49,131 nucleotides of DNA from an uncultured Rikenella sp. (GCF_910577125.1 NZ_CAJTMN010000006.1:1-49131); one strand, 5' to 3'; numbered from the stretch's first letter, positions 40,456 to 48,863 are shown. Translations and numbers: made by a program. The notes: generated from the sequence alone by a model not told the origin.

Positions 40456-41072
40456 ATCCCGTTAATTGATTTATTATTGGCAGTGTGTCGTGTCCGGATA
40501 AAGTCGGTCAGCTCGGTGTATAGAAGCCGCGTGGGCAGTCCCATGACGTTGTAGAACGATCCGTCGATACGCTCGATTCCCACGTAGCCGATCCACTCCT
40601 GAATCCCGTATGCTCCCGCCTTGTCGTACGGTCGGAAGGTGTCGACGTAAAAGGCGATTTCGTCCGCAGAAAGCCTCCCGAACGTTACCGCGGTGGTCTC
40701 CGAAAAGGTGACTTGTGCCGAACGATTGCGAATCGTCACGCCCGTCGTGACGTGGTGCGTGCCTCCCGATAAGGTGTGCAGCATCTCGACAGCTGCCTGT
40801 CGGTCTTTCGGCTTGCCGAGCGCCCGATTGCCGGACAGAACGAGGGTGTCGGCCGTGATGAGTATCTGGTTCTCCATCAGCGGCATCGGGTAGGCTTCCG
40901 ATTTCAGCCGGGAGAGGTAGCCCGGCACCTCCGCCAGCGGCAACGAGGCGGGATAACGCTCTTCGACCGTATAAGCATCCGCCACCCGAAACGGAATCGC
41001 CATCCCGGTCAATAACTCCCGCCGTCTCGGCGATCCGCTGGCGAGAATGATGTCTAAATCTTTGAATTCCAC
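40452..41072 (-). CDS. maf: Maf-family nucleotide pyrophosphatase
   Basis: Hydrolyses non-canonical or modified nucleoside triphosphates, mostly dTTP, UTP or m7GTP. The 206-residue protein starts IILASGSPRRRELL, the Maf signature, with ITADTLVLSGNRALGKPKD, SGGTHHVTTGVTI and DKAGAYGIQEWIG. Bacteroidota Maf are usually annotated as septum formation inhibitors, a historical label. Its stop overlaps the DPP11 start. Confidence 0.93.
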   Translation of the reverse strand: MEFKDLDIILASGSPRRRELLTGMAIPFRVADAYTVEERYPASLPLAEVPGYLSRLKSEAYPMPLMENQILITADTLVLSGNRALGKPKDRQAAVEMLHTLSGGTHHVTTGVTIRNRSAQVTFSETTAVTFGRLSADEIAFYVDTFRPYDKAGAYGIQEWIGYVGIERIDGSFYNVMGLPTRLLYTELTDFIRTRHTANNKSINGI

Positions 41073-41086
41073 GTGATTTGTCGACG

Positions 41087-41725
41087 TTATTTGATCTGGA
41101 AATCCAACATGGGCCTCCCCTCCAGTTCTGCGGTAATCCGGTCGCCGATATGCACCTGCCCCACTCCGACCGGCGTCCCGGTGAAGAGCAGGTCGCCGAT
41201 CCGCAGGGTGACGAACTGCGAAACATAAGCGATGATCCGATCCACACCGAAAATCATCTCTCCCGTAAAACCCGTCTGTTTTCGTTCGCCGTTCAAATCC
41301 ATCGAGAAATGGAGGTTTTGGATATCAGGCAATTCCGCTTTCGGCACAAAGACCGGCGCAATGGCCGCCGAGTGGTCGAATCCTTTGGCGATCTCCCACG
41401 GCAGCCCCTCGGCCTTGCACCGCCGCTGCAGGTCGCGGGCCGTGAAATCGATTCCCAGCCCCACTTCGTCGTAACAGCGGTGGGCGAACCGCTCTTCGAT
41501 CCCCTTGCACAGCCGGTTGATCCGCACCACCAATTCGCACTCGTATTGCACGTCTTCCGAAAAATCGGGAATGTAGAACGGATCGTTGTTCCGCAGCAGC
41601 GCCGTGTCCGGCTTGATGAAGAAGACCGGCTCCCGCGGGGCTTCGCGCGGCGTCTGTTCGTCCCACACCGACGGAAGTTCCCGGACGTGTTCCGGGTAGT
41701 TCATTCCGATGCAGATAATCTTCAT
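41087..41725 (-). CDS. Fumarylacetoacetate hydrolase (FAH) family protein
   Basis: A 212-residue FAH-fold enzyme. Metal ligands are suggested by EPVFFIKPDTALL, YECELVVRINR with the E-x-E pair, GLGIDFTARDLQRRCKAEG and LRIGDLLFTGTPVGVGQV. Family members act as acylpyruvate hydrolases or oxaloacetate tautomerases/decarboxylases; the short, single-domain size fits the YcgM-like group. The exact substrate is unknown. It overlaps lpxB by four bases, so they are cotranscribed. Confidence 0.87.
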   Translation of the reverse strand: MKIICIGMNYPEHVRELPSVWDEQTPREAPREPVFFIKPDTALLRNNDPFYIPDFSEDVQYECELVVRINRLCKGIEERFAHRCYDEVGLGIDFTARDLQRRCKAEGLPWEIAKGFDHSAAIAPVFVPKAELPDIQNLHFSMDLNGERKQTGFTGEMIFGVDRIIAYVSQFVTLRIGDLLFTGTPVGVGQVHIGDRITAELEGRPMLDFQIK

Positions 41726-42894
41726 TTCGAATGATTTACGTGTAATAACCGCACCATCTCGTCCGCCACCCGTGCCGATGCGCCCGGCTCACCGACCACC
41801 CGGCGCAACTCTTCGAAATCCAGCCTGATTCGTTCGTATTTCGTCCCTCCCGGCAATACCGCACGTAGCTCCGCTTCCGCCGTCTCCGGCGTAAAATCGG
41901 TCTGAATCAGTTCGCGGATCGCTTCCCGGTCGAGGATCAGATTGACCAGTGAAATGAAGCGCAGCCGTGCGCTCACCACCTTTTTCGCAATCCAGAAACT
42001 CACGGCCGAGCCGCGGTAGCAGACCACCTCCGGAATCCCCAGCAAGGCTGTTTCGAGCGTCGCCGTCCCCGAGGTGACCAGCGCCGCCGCCGACCGGGCG
42101 ATCGTCTCGTAAGTCCGGTCGCAGACGAACCGCACGTCGCTCCCCTCTAAATAGTTGTCGTACAGCGATCTGTCGAGCCACGACACGCCCGTTACCATAA
42201 ACTGGTACTCCGGAAAACGTCGCGCCACGGCCACCATGGGCGGCAGGTTATAGCGAATCTCCGAAGCCCTGCTCCCCGCCACCAGCGCAATAATAGGCCG
42301 GTCGTCCAGACCGTTCTCGGTCCGGAAAGCCTTGTCGTTCTCCGGCGTCACTGCCGGCCGGTCGGTGATGGCGTCCATCAGCGGATTGCCGGCATAGAAA
42401 GCCTCGACTCCATGCCGCCGGAAGTAGTCGGTTTCGAACGGAAAAATGATGAAGAGCCGGTCGACATACCTCCGCAAATCATTGACGCGCCGCTCTTTCC
42501 ACGCCCATACTTTCGGGGCGATGTAATAAAAGACCTCCGGCCGTTTGGTGCCTGCCGGCCAAAGATGCTTGTGGGCAAACTTCGCCATCCGCAGGTTGAA
42601 GCCCGGATAGTCTATGAGAATCAACGCATCGGGCCGATACGCCGCCATGTCTTCGCGGCAGAATCGCATCTGCCGGCCGATCCGCCGCAGGTTCTTGAGC
42701 ACCTCCCAGAACCCCATGATCGAAGCCTCTTTGTAGTGTCTGACCAGCGTGCCCCGCCCGCCTGCCGCTTCGGCCATCTTGTCGCCGCCCCAGAAACGGA
42801 ATTCCGCCTCTGCATCTGCCTTCAGCAGCCCCTTGATGAGGTTCGACCCGTGCAGGTCGCCCGATGCCTCGCCCGCTATGATGTAGTATTTCAT
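41722..42894 (-). CDS. lpxB: Lipid-A-disaccharide synthase
   Basis: Condenses UDP-2,3-diacylglucosamine with lipid X to give the lipid A disaccharide at the inner membrane. The 390-residue GT19 glycosyltransferase has IAGEASGDLHGSNLIKGL, LILIDYPGFNLRMAK, YYIAPKVWAWKERR, LVAGSRASEIRYNLP and TSGTATLETALLGIPEV. It is followed by an FAH-family gene and preceded by trmD, a common mixture of envelope and translation genes. Confidence 0.96.
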   Translation of the reverse strand: MKYYIIAGEASGDLHGSNLIKGLLKADAEAEFRFWGGDKMAEAAGGRGTLVRHYKEASIMGFWEVLKNLRRIGRQMRFCREDMAAYRPDALILIDYPGFNLRMAKFAHKHLWPAGTKRPEVFYYIAPKVWAWKERRVNDLRRYVDRLFIIFPFETDYFRRHGVEAFYAGNPLMDAITDRPAVTPENDKAFRTENGLDDRPIIALVAGSRASEIRYNLPPMVAVARRFPEYQFMVTGVSWLDRSLYDNYLEGSDVRFVCDRTYETIARSAAALVTSGTATLETALLGIPEVVCYRGSAVSFWIAKKVVSARLRFISLVNLILDREAIRELIQTDFTPETAEAELRAVLPGGTKYERIRLDFEELRRVVGEPGASARVADEMVRLLHVNHSK

Positions 42895-42903
42895 GCCGTT
42901 CGG

Positions 42904-43584
42904 TTATTTGATCTCCAGCAAGTCCGGCCGCAGCCGTTGTGTCCGTTCGAAAGCCTGATCCTCCTGCCACTTCGAGATTTCGGCAAAATTTCCGGAAAGC
43001 AGCACATCCGGCACCCGCCATCCGTTGAACTCCGCCGGGCGTGTATAGACCGGCGGCGCCAGCAGGTTGTCCTGAAAGCTGTCCGTCAGGGCCGAACACT
43101 CGTCGCCGATCGCTCCCGGCAGAATCCGGACGACGCTGTCGGTGATAATCGCCGCCGCCAGCTCGCCGCCTGTCAGCACATAGTCCCCGATCGAGATCTC
43201 GCGCGTAATCAGATGCTCCCGCACCCGATAGTCCACTCCCTTGTAGTGTCCGCACAGGATAATCAGATTGCCTAAGGTAGATAATCGGTTGGCCTCCTGC
43301 TGGTTGTAGGTCACCCCGTCCGGCGAGGTGTAGATCACCTCGTCGTACTCCCGTTCCGAGCGCAGTTGCGTGATAATCTTATAGATCGGTTCCACCTTCA
43401 TCACCATTCCCGCCTCGCCGCCGAACGGATAGTCGTCCGCCGTACGGTGTTTGTCCTCGCAGTACTCCCGCAGGTTGTGGATGTGTATTTCGACCAGCCC
43501 CTTGTCTTGCGCCCGTTTGATGATCGACTCGCTCAGGGCACCGTCCAACAGTTTGGGCAACAGGGTGATAATATCAATTCTCAT
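42904..43584 (-). CDS. trmD: tRNA (guanine-N1)-methyltransferase
   Basis: Methylates G37 of tRNAs to stop frameshifting. The 226-residue SPOUT enzyme starts MRIDIITLLPKLLDG and has PFGGEAGMVMKVEPI, LIILCGHYKGVDYRVREH and EISIGDYVLTGGELAAA, the trefoil-knot SAM site. Its start overlaps the end of the MBL hydrolase gene by 11 bases. Confidence 0.96.
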   Translation of the reverse strand: MRIDIITLLPKLLDGALSESIIKRAQDKGLVEIHIHNLREYCEDKHRTADDYPFGGEAGMVMKVEPIYKIITQLRSEREYDEVIYTSPDGVTYNQQEANRLSTLGNLIILCGHYKGVDYRVREHLITREISIGDYVLTGGELAAAIITDSVVRILPGAIGDECSALTDSFQDNLLAPPVYTRPAEFNGWRVPDVLLSGNFAEISKWQEDQAFERTQRLRPDLLEIK

Positions 43585-44263
43585 GCGTCGTGCGATCGCT
43601 TTTGTAGTTTACGTCGCCGCGCAACGCTTCGACGATGAACGGGTTGAACATCACTTCGTGCGCCACGGTACTGCCCGGCCCGTGTCCCGGAAAGATGCGG
43701 GTGTCGCCGCCCAGCGGAATCACCTGACTGATAATGCTCTCCATCAGGGTCGGATAGCTTCCGCCTGGCAAGTCCGTCCGACCGATGCTCTCTTTGAACA
43801 GCAGGTCGCCCGTCAGCAACAACTCTGCGTCCGGTACATGGATCGCGACGTGTCCCGGCGAGTGCCCCGGGGTCTGGAGGATGCGGAGGGTGCTGTTCCC
43901 CACCGGAATGGTCTCGGTGTCCGCCAGGTCGATGTCCACCGTCGGAATCGGATCGACGTCGAAGCCCATGTCGGCATAGCAGTGGGCCGTCTCCATGATG
44001 GGTTTTTCGTTGCGGTGCAGCGCAAAGGGAATCCTCCACTGCCGCTTGACGAACTCCACGCCGCAAATATGATCCACGTGTCCGTGTGTGTTGATCGCCA
44101 TCACCGGCCGCAGGCCGTTCTTTTCGATGAACGAGACGAGGGTCTGACGTTCCTGTTCCGTGGAGCAGCCGGCGTCGACGATGACGCACTGTTTCGTCTC
44201 GTCGAACAGCACGTAGGTGTTTTCGCCGAACGGATTGAAGGTGAGTGTGGCCAGTTTGAGCAT
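43574..44263 (-). CDS. MBL-fold metallo-hydrolase (glyoxalase II-like)
   Basis: A 229-residue metallo-beta-lactamase-fold hydrolase with THGHVDHICG (HxHxDH), TPGHSPGHVAIHV, LLTGDLLFKESIGRTDLPGG and FPGHGPGSTV, the usual zinc ligand sequence. The layout is that of short glyoxalase II-like YcbL-type proteins; the substrate is probably a thioester such as S-lactoylglutathione or another thiol ester, but this is inferred. First gene of an eight-gene minus-strand run that ends with the lipocalin. Start MLKLATLTFNPFGEN at 44263 is supported by the promoter at 44304-44297. Confidence 0.9.
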   Translation of the reverse strand: MLKLATLTFNPFGENTYVLFDETKQCVIVDAGCSTEQERQTLVSFIEKNGLRPVMAINTHGHVDHICGVEFVKRQWRIPFALHRNEKPIMETAHCYADMGFDVDPIPTVDIDLADTETIPVGNSTLRILQTPGHSPGHVAIHVPDAELLLTGDLLFKESIGRTDLPGGSYPTLMESIISQVIPLGGDTRIFPGHGPGSTVAHEVMFNPFIVEALRGDVNYKSDRTTHEN

Positions 44264-44296
44264 AACCGTAAGGGTGCTAAGAGGGTTTATCGCCTC

Positions 44297-44304
44297 CAAA
44301 TTTA
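44297..44304 (-). promoter_or_regulatory. -7 element for the MBL-trmD-lpxB run
   Basis: Minus strand TAAATTTG matches TAnnTTTG exactly, 34 bases before the MBL gene ATG. It faces away from the rlmD -7 element with 13 bases between. Confidence 0.6.
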
Positions 44305-44317
44305 CGAAATTTACCCG

Positions 44318-44325
44318 TATCTTTG
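44318..44325 (+). promoter_or_regulatory. -7 element for rlmD
   Basis: TATCTTTG matches TAnnTTTG exactly, 27 bases before the ATG at 44352, supporting that start over upstream in-frame ATG at 44217. Confidence 0.6.
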
Positions 44326-44351
44326 CCTGTATACCGAACGAACGATCGTTT

Positions 44352-45761
44352 ATGAAACCGAGAAAAAGTAAATATCCGCAGATCGAGGGGCTGGAGATTA
44401 CCGACATAGCTGCCGAGGGAAAATCATTGGGAAAATACAATGACGTGGTGGTTTTCGTGCCGCACACGGTGCCGGGCGATGTGGTGGATGTGCAGATCAA
44501 TAACAAGCGGCGGCGGTTTATGGAGGGGTATGTGCTGAATTTCGTGAAGTATTCGCCGCTGCGGGTGGAACCTTTCTGCAAGCATTACGGCGAGTGCGGG
44601 GGGTGCAAGTGGCAGGCGCTGCCCTACCCGATGCAGCTGGAGTACAAACAGCGGCAGGTGGAGGATCAGCTCCGGCGGTTGGGGGGAATCGAGCTGCCCG
44701 AGATTTCGCCGATCATCGGGTCGGAGAGGAGCGAATATTACCGGAACAAGCTGGAGTTTACCTTCTCCGACAAGCGGTGGGTGCCGCGGGCGGAGGTAGC
44801 CGAAGGGGCGGCGACGGGGGATGGGAATGCGCTGGGCTTTCATATCCCGGGCATGTTCGACAAGGTGCTGGATGTCGAGTGGTGCCACCTGCAGCCGGAG
44901 CCGTCGAATGCCATTCGGCTGGAGATCAAACGGTTCGCACAGGGAAACGGGATGGAGTTTTACAACCTGCGGGAGCATCGGGGGTTGTTGCGGAATATCG
45001 TTGTCCGGACTTCGACCACCGGCGAGGTGATGGTGACGGTGGTGTTCGCGCGGGAGGATGCGGAACGGCGGACGGCGCTCTTGGAGCATCTGCGGGCGCA
45101 GTTCCCGGAGATTACCTCGCTCAATTATATCATCAATGAGAAACTGAACGATTCCATCGGAGATCAGGAGGTGTTTTGTTATGCGGGGAAACCGTATATG
45201 GAGGAGCGGATGGAGGGACTGACTTTCCGGATCAACCCCAAGTCGTTCTACCAGACCAATTCGGAGCAGGCGTACAACCTCTATAAGGTGGCGCGCGAGT
45301 TTGCGGGGCTGACGGGGAGCGAGATTGTGTACGACCTCTATACGGGGACGGGGACGATCGCCAATTTCGTGGCGGCGGGGGCGAAACGGGTGGTCGGGAT
45401 CGAGTATGTGCCCGAGGCGATCGAGGATGCCAAACAGAATTCGGCGCTCAACGGGATCGGGAATACGCTTTTCTTCGCGGGGGATATGAAGGATGTGCTG
45501 AATGCGGAGTTCATCGCCGAACACGGGCGGCCGGACGTGATTATTCTCGATCCGCCGCGGGCGGGGATTCACGGGGATGTGGCGGCGACGATTCTGGCGG
45601 CGGCGCCGGAGCGGATCGTCTATGTGAGCTGCAATCCGGCGACGCAGGCGCGCGACCTGGCGATTTTCGATTCGGCTTACCGGGTGACCCGGGTGCAGCC
45701 GGTGGATATGTTTCCGCATACGCACCATGTCGAAAATGTGGTGCAGCTGGTGCGGCGTTGA
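44352..45761 (+). CDS. rlmD: 23S rRNA (uracil-C5)-methyltransferase, RlmD/RumA type
   Basis: Methylates a uridine of 23S rRNA at C5 with SAM. The 469-residue protein has an N-terminal TRAM domain (ITDIAAEGKSLGKYNDVVVF), an iron-sulfur cluster motif CKHYGECGGCKWQALPY, the SAM-binding VYDLYTGTGTIANFVAAGA, VIILDPPRAGIH and the catalytic Cys in VYVSCNPATQARDL. Bacteroidota homologues may have different uridine targets, so 1939 is assumed. The start at 44352 (MKPRKSKYPQIEGLEI) fits the TRAM boundary. MnmD follows after 13 bases. Confidence 0.93.
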   Translation: MKPRKSKYPQIEGLEITDIAAEGKSLGKYNDVVVFVPHTVPGDVVDVQINNKRRRFMEGYVLNFVKYSPLRVEPFCKHYGECGGCKWQALPYPMQLEYKQRQVEDQLRRLGGIELPEISPIIGSERSEYYRNKLEFTFSDKRWVPRAEVAEGAATGDGNALGFHIPGMFDKVLDVEWCHLQPEPSNAIRLEIKRFAQGNGMEFYNLREHRGLLRNIVVRTSTTGEVMVTVVFAREDAERRTALLEHLRAQFPEITSLNYIINEKLNDSIGDQEVFCYAGKPYMEERMEGLTFRINPKSFYQTNSEQAYNLYKVAREFAGLTGSEIVYDLYTGTGTIANFVAAGAKRVVGIEYVPEAIEDAKQNSALNGIGNTLFFAGDMKDVLNAEFIAEHGRPDVIILDPPRAGIHGDVAATILAAAPERIVYVSCNPATQARDLAIFDSAYRVTRVQPVDMFPHTHHVENVVQLVRR

Positions 45762-45774
45762 TTCGGGAGGGGGC

Positions 45775-46434
45775 ATGACGGAGTTTCTGAAAACGGCGGA
45801 TGGGTCGATGACGGTGCGTCATCCGGTGCTGGGCGAGCTCTACCACTCGGATCGGGGGGCGGTGGGCGAGGCGGAGCATGTCTATATTCGGGCCGGGTTC
45901 GATGCGGTTTCCGCCGGAGAGGCGGCGGTGTTCGAAGTGGGGTTCGGAACGGGGCTCAATGCGTGGCTGACCTTTCGGCGGGCGGCGGAGACGGGGCGGC
46001 GGGTGGATTATCGGGCGATCGAGCTCTATCCGGTGGAGCGGGAGGATGCGGGGCGGCTGAACTATACGACGGAGCCTCTGTTCGAGCAGTTGCACGAGGT
46101 GCCGTGGGACGGGGCGCTGCATGAGGTGGGAGCGGGAGGCGGGCTGACGAAGTATCGGGCCGACTTGCTGACGTTCGATTTCACGCCGTTGGCGGGATGC
46201 TTCGATGTGATCTATTTCGATGCCTTTGCGCCGGATGCTCAACCGGAACTCTGGTCGGCGGAGGTGATGGAGCGGATGTTTTCCATACTCAGGCCGGGCG
46301 GTGTGCTGGTGACCTATTCGGCCAAGGGAACGGTCAAACAGGCTCTGCGGGCGGTGGGATTCGAGGTGGTGCGGCTGCCGGGGGCCTTAGGCAAACGGCA
46401 CATGGTGCGGGCGGTGAAACCTTCGGTGGAATAA
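45775..46434 (+). CDS. mnmD: tRNA (5-methylaminomethyl-2-thiouridine)-methyltransferase (MnmD)
   Basis: Carries out the final methylation of the wobble uridine modification mnm5s2U using SAM. The 219-residue protein is a stand-alone DUF752 methyltransferase (the N-terminal half of Escherichia coli MnmC): VGEAEHVYIRAGF, VFEVGFGTGLNAWLTF for SAM binding, YRAIELYPV, and VIYFDAFAPDAQPELWS with the conserved D-A-F-x-P motif. No FAD oxidase domain (MnmC C-half) is present. It is coexpressed with rlmD, giving a small RNA methylation unit. Confidence 0.92.
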   Translation: MTEFLKTADGSMTVRHPVLGELYHSDRGAVGEAEHVYIRAGFDAVSAGEAAVFEVGFGTGLNAWLTFRRAAETGRRVDYRAIELYPVEREDAGRLNYTTEPLFEQLHEVPWDGALHEVGAGGGLTKYRADLLTFDFTPLAGCFDVIYFDAFAPDAQPELWSAEVMERMFSILRPGGVLVTYSAKGTVKQALRAVGFEVVRLPGALGKRHMVRAVKPSVE

Positions 46435-46446
46435 AAACGGATTTTT

Positions 46447-46854
46447 ATGGAAGACAAGGAATTGGTGGCAAGGGCGTTAGAGGCGGCGGAACGGGCCTGG
46501 GCGCCTTACTCGGGTTTTCGGGTGGGAGCGGCGGTGCTGCTGGAGGACGGTACGGTCGTCTGTGGAAACAATCAGGAGAATCGGGCCTACCCGTTGGGGA
46601 GTTGTGCGGAGCGGGTGGCGGTCAATTATGCGCGGGCGAATTTTCCGGAGTTGCGGATCGTGACGGTTGCGGTCGCCTCGCCGGATTCGGAGGTGCCGGT
46701 GACGCCGTGCGGCGGGTGTCGGGAGCTGCTTCTGGAGGCGGTGCGGGCACAGGGCGCACAGGATATACGGGTGTTGATGGCGGATCGAACGGGCCGTCTG
46801 GTTCGAGCGGCGATGGTGACGGAGCTTTTGCCGTTCGCATTTGAATTCAAATAG
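46447..46854 (+). CDS. cdd: Cytidine deaminase
   Basis: Converts cytidine or deoxycytidine to the uridine form in pyrimidine salvage. The 135-residue homotetrameric-type enzyme has AYSGF-like WAPYSGFRVGAAVLL, GNNQENRAYPLGSCAERVAV with the catalytic CAE and first zinc Cys, and TPCGGCRELLLE with the remaining two zinc Cys residues. It starts 12 bases after mnmD and ends two bases before the acetyltransferase start. Confidence 0.95.
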   Translation: MEDKELVARALEAAERAWAPYSGFRVGAAVLLEDGTVVCGNNQENRAYPLGSCAERVAVNYARANFPELRIVTVAVASPDSEVPVTPCGGCRELLLEAVRAQGAQDIRVLMADRTGRLVRAAMVTELLPFAFEFK

Positions 46855-46856
46855 AG

Positions 46857-47438
46857 ATGAAGAGCGAAAAGGCGAAAATGTTGGCCGGCGAGCCTTTCAA
46901 ACCGGGCGACGAAGAGTTGGAGCGGGATCGGACGTTGGTGCGGGAGCGGTTGTATCGGTTGAATATCGCCGGGGCGGCTCGGTCTTTGTCCGAGCATGAG
47001 GATTTGTTGGCGGAGCTGTTGCCGAATTGTCCGCGGGGGACTTTGGTGAGGCCGCCGTTCTATTGCGATTACGGGTATAATATTTCGTGCGGCGAGGGGG
47101 TGTTTATCAATTATAATTGTGTGATTTTGGATGTGGGGCGGGTGCGGTTGGGGGCCCGGGTGCTGATTGGGCCGAATGTGCAGATTTATGCGGTGACGCA
47201 TCCGATGGATGCGGCCGAACGGAGCAGGGGCGAAGAGTGGGGAGAGGAGGTGACGATCGGCGACGACTGCTGGATCGGCGGCAGTGCGGTGATCTGTCCG
47301 GGGGTTCGGATCGGCCATCGTTGTGTGGTGGGAGCCGGATCGGTGGTGACGAGGGATGTGCCGGATGATACGGTGGTGGCTGGAAATCCGGCGCGGATGA
47401 TTCGCCGGCTGCGGCGTGATGAGGCGGAGGAGTTGTAG
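46857..47438 (+). CDS. Maltose/galactoside O-acetyltransferase family protein
   Basis: A 193-residue left-handed beta-helix acetyltransferase. The N-terminal maltose acetyltransferase region (KMLAGEPFKPGDEELERDR) is followed by hexapeptide repeats with FINYNCVILDVGRVRLG, QIYAVTHPMDAAERSRG containing the catalytic His, TIGDDCWIGGSAVICPGVRI and VVAGNPARMIRRL. Acetylates a sugar hydroxyl with acetyl-CoA; substrate unknown, as for most Maa/LacA relatives. Last gene of the rlmD-mnmD-cdd run. Confidence 0.93.
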   Translation: MKSEKAKMLAGEPFKPGDEELERDRTLVRERLYRLNIAGAARSLSEHEDLLAELLPNCPRGTLVRPPFYCDYGYNISCGEGVFINYNCVILDVGRVRLGARVLIGPNVQIYAVTHPMDAAERSRGEEWGEEVTIGDDCWIGGSAVICPGVRIGHRCVVGAGSVVTRDVPDDTVVAGNPARMIRRLRRDEAEEL

Positions 47439-47489
47439 CCGCATGTTATACAGCGGCGCCGGGTAGTTGGGGCAGAGGTTGCGTTATTG

Positions 47490-47515
47490 GGGTAGCGGCT
47501 GCTATTTCGGAGTGC
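47490..47515 (-). repeat. Cassette trailer repeat, copy 2
   Basis: Minus-strand 26 bases starting GCACTCCGAAAT, the partner of 268-293 with two mismatches. It begins 13 bases after the stop of cassette 6, like copy 1 after cassette 1. Confidence 0.75.
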
Positions 47516-47528
47516 CCGTAGGCACCGT

Positions 47529-47711
47529 TTATTCCGAGAGGCAACGCAACTGAATACCGTGCCCCCGGTAGTCTGAACTGCTAGGGTTGAGATGAGTCAC
47601 GCCAAAATACAAGTACACTCCACCGCTGCCATTCGCCGAAGAGGAGTAGCAGAATCCGTTGTAGCCGATGCCAATCAGCGTGCCATTGACTCTGTCGCGG
47701 AAACCCGGGGC
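47529..47711 (-). repeat. FISUMP-tail cassette 6 (silent), minus strand
   Basis: Sixty codons plus TAA in the 183-base form: begins APGFRDRVNG, contains GYNGFCYSSSANG and VYLYFG, ends RGHGIQLRCLSE. The in-frame upstream sequence does not continue the leader frame seen at cassette 1. No start codon or ribosome site is visible. It follows the shared leader at 47719-47769. Confidence 0.85.
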
Positions 47712-47718
47712 GGATTGT

Positions 47719-47769
47719 CGGGTCGGAACCAGCGTGGCTGAAACGAGTACCGCGAAGTTGCGGCCCTAC
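47719..47769 (-). repeat. Cassette leader repeat, copy 2
   Basis: Minus-strand 51 bases starting GTAGGGCCGCAACTTCGCGG, 48 of 51 identical to 1-51. Same position and orientation relative to the cassette. Just upstream, GCGATGCTTACGCATCGC (47806-47823) is an 18-base palindromic hairpin. Confidence 0.85.
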
Positions 47770-47845
47770 GCCGGGAGTGGCGTCCGGGTGACCCCGGCGG
47801 AACGGAGCGATGCTTACGCATCGCTAAGGTTGTCTCTGCTTCCGT

Positions 47846-48034
47846 TTATTCCGAGAGGCAACGCAACGGAAAACCGTTGTCACGACTGCCCGAGGTACTG
47901 GATGCGAGATATTGCGTATCAAAACCCATGCACATGCCACCGATACCGCCATCTTCTGAAGTGAACGACCAGCTGTAACCGCCGCTGCCGACGCCGTTCA
48001 GCGCACCCGTATCCCGATTGCGGCTGCCCGGGGC
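47846..48034 (-). repeat. FISUMP-tail cassette 7 (silent), minus strand
   Basis: Sixty-two codons plus TAA, a 189-base form intermediate between the 183- and 195-base forms. It begins APGSRNRDTGALNG, contains GGYSWSFTSEDGG and ends RDNGFPLRCLSE. In cassettes 2 and 7 the tail is GFPLRC, elsewhere GFQLRC or a variant. It lies 27 bases from the end of the RluA-family gene, which ends at 48062 on the same strand, so it would be at the 3' end of that transcript. Confidence 0.85.
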
Positions 48035-48061
48035 GGGTCTCTCTTTCGTATAATCAGAGAT

Positions 48062-48778
48062 TTAGTCGTTTGAGGTCGATCGTTCGAAAAAGGCCCACAG
48101 TTTATCGTCTGCCGGTGTCGGTGCTTCGACGGTGATCGTTTCGTGCGTGACCGGATGCTCGAAACTCAGGCGTCTGGCCCACAAGGATATCCCGCCGTCT
48201 TTATTGGAGCGCGCCGCGCCGTATTTCAGATCGCCTTTGATCGGACATCCGATCTTGCTGAGTTGGCACCGGATCTGATGGTGCCGCCCGGTCAGCAGTT
48301 CGATTTCCAACAGATGATAACGGTCGCCGGAGGCCAGCAAACGATAGTTGAGAACTGCCTCTTTAGTTTCTGCCCGCAAGCGCTCCGGAACGGCCGCCAA
48401 AGTGTCGTAAGCCGTCGATTTGTTGGTCTTTCCGTTACGGACGATATAGTGTTTCAATTCTCCGGCCGCAGTTTTTTCGGAGGGGCGGTTTTCGACGATA
48501 GCCCAGTAGATTTTCCGGAATCGGCGTTGTTTCAGTTGTTCGTTGAGCCGGACGAGTGCTTTCGAAGTCCGGGCCAGCAACACGGCACCTCCCACCGGCC
48601 GGTCGATCCGGTGCACGACGCCCAAAAAGACGGCCCCCGGTTTGGCGTATTTCGCTTTGATATAATCCTTTACAGTCTCTTCCAGCGCGGGGCCTCCCGA
48701 CCGGTCGGGCTGTACCAGTTCGCCGGGGCGTTTGTTGACTACGATGATGTGGTTGTCTTCGTACAGTACTTCGATCAT
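48062..48778 (-). CDS. RluA-family pseudouridine synthase
   Basis: A 238-residue RNA pseudouridine synthase of the RluA/RluD superfamily without an S4 domain. VLYEDNHIIVVNKRPGELVQ at the start, VVHRIDRPVGGAVLLARTSKAL with the catalytic Asp near residue 64, ELLTGRHHQIRCQLSKIG and the C-terminal LWARRLSFEHPVT are the usual motifs. The target could be tRNA or rRNA. The start at 48778 is chosen because upstream in-frame codons cross a large hairpin. Followed downstream by cassettes 7 and 6. Confidence 0.92.
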   Translation of the reverse strand: MIEVLYEDNHIIVVNKRPGELVQPDRSGGPALEETVKDYIKAKYAKPGAVFLGVVHRIDRPVGGAVLLARTSKALVRLNEQLKQRRFRKIYWAIVENRPSEKTAAGELKHYIVRNGKTNKSTAYDTLAAVPERLRAETKEAVLNYRLLASGDRYHLLEIELLTGRHHQIRCQLSKIGCPIKGDLKYGAARSNKDGGISLWARRLSFEHPVTHETITVEAPTPADDKLWAFFERSTSND

Positions 48779-48801
48779 GGTTGGCGAAAGAGATAAAAAA
48801 A

Positions 48802-48863
48802 TCCCGCCGGTCTTTCGATTTACAAAGTGGGGGCGAGTAAACCGAAAGCGAGTGCCGGCGGGA
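48802..48863 (-). terminator. Large hairpin with T-run just before the RluA-family gene
   Basis: Outer arms TCCCGCCGG/CCGGCGGGA and inner arms CTTTCGATTTAC/GTAAACCGAAAG (one mismatch) form a long imperfect stem. On the minus strand it ends in a run of seven T residues only 17 bases before the ATG. It could end an upstream transcript or act as an attenuator. Confidence 0.6.

Noticed and set aside
44264..44581. N-terminal extension of the MBL hydrolase
   Set aside because: It would cross the divergent promoters and overlap rlmD on the other strand; residues are not family-like.
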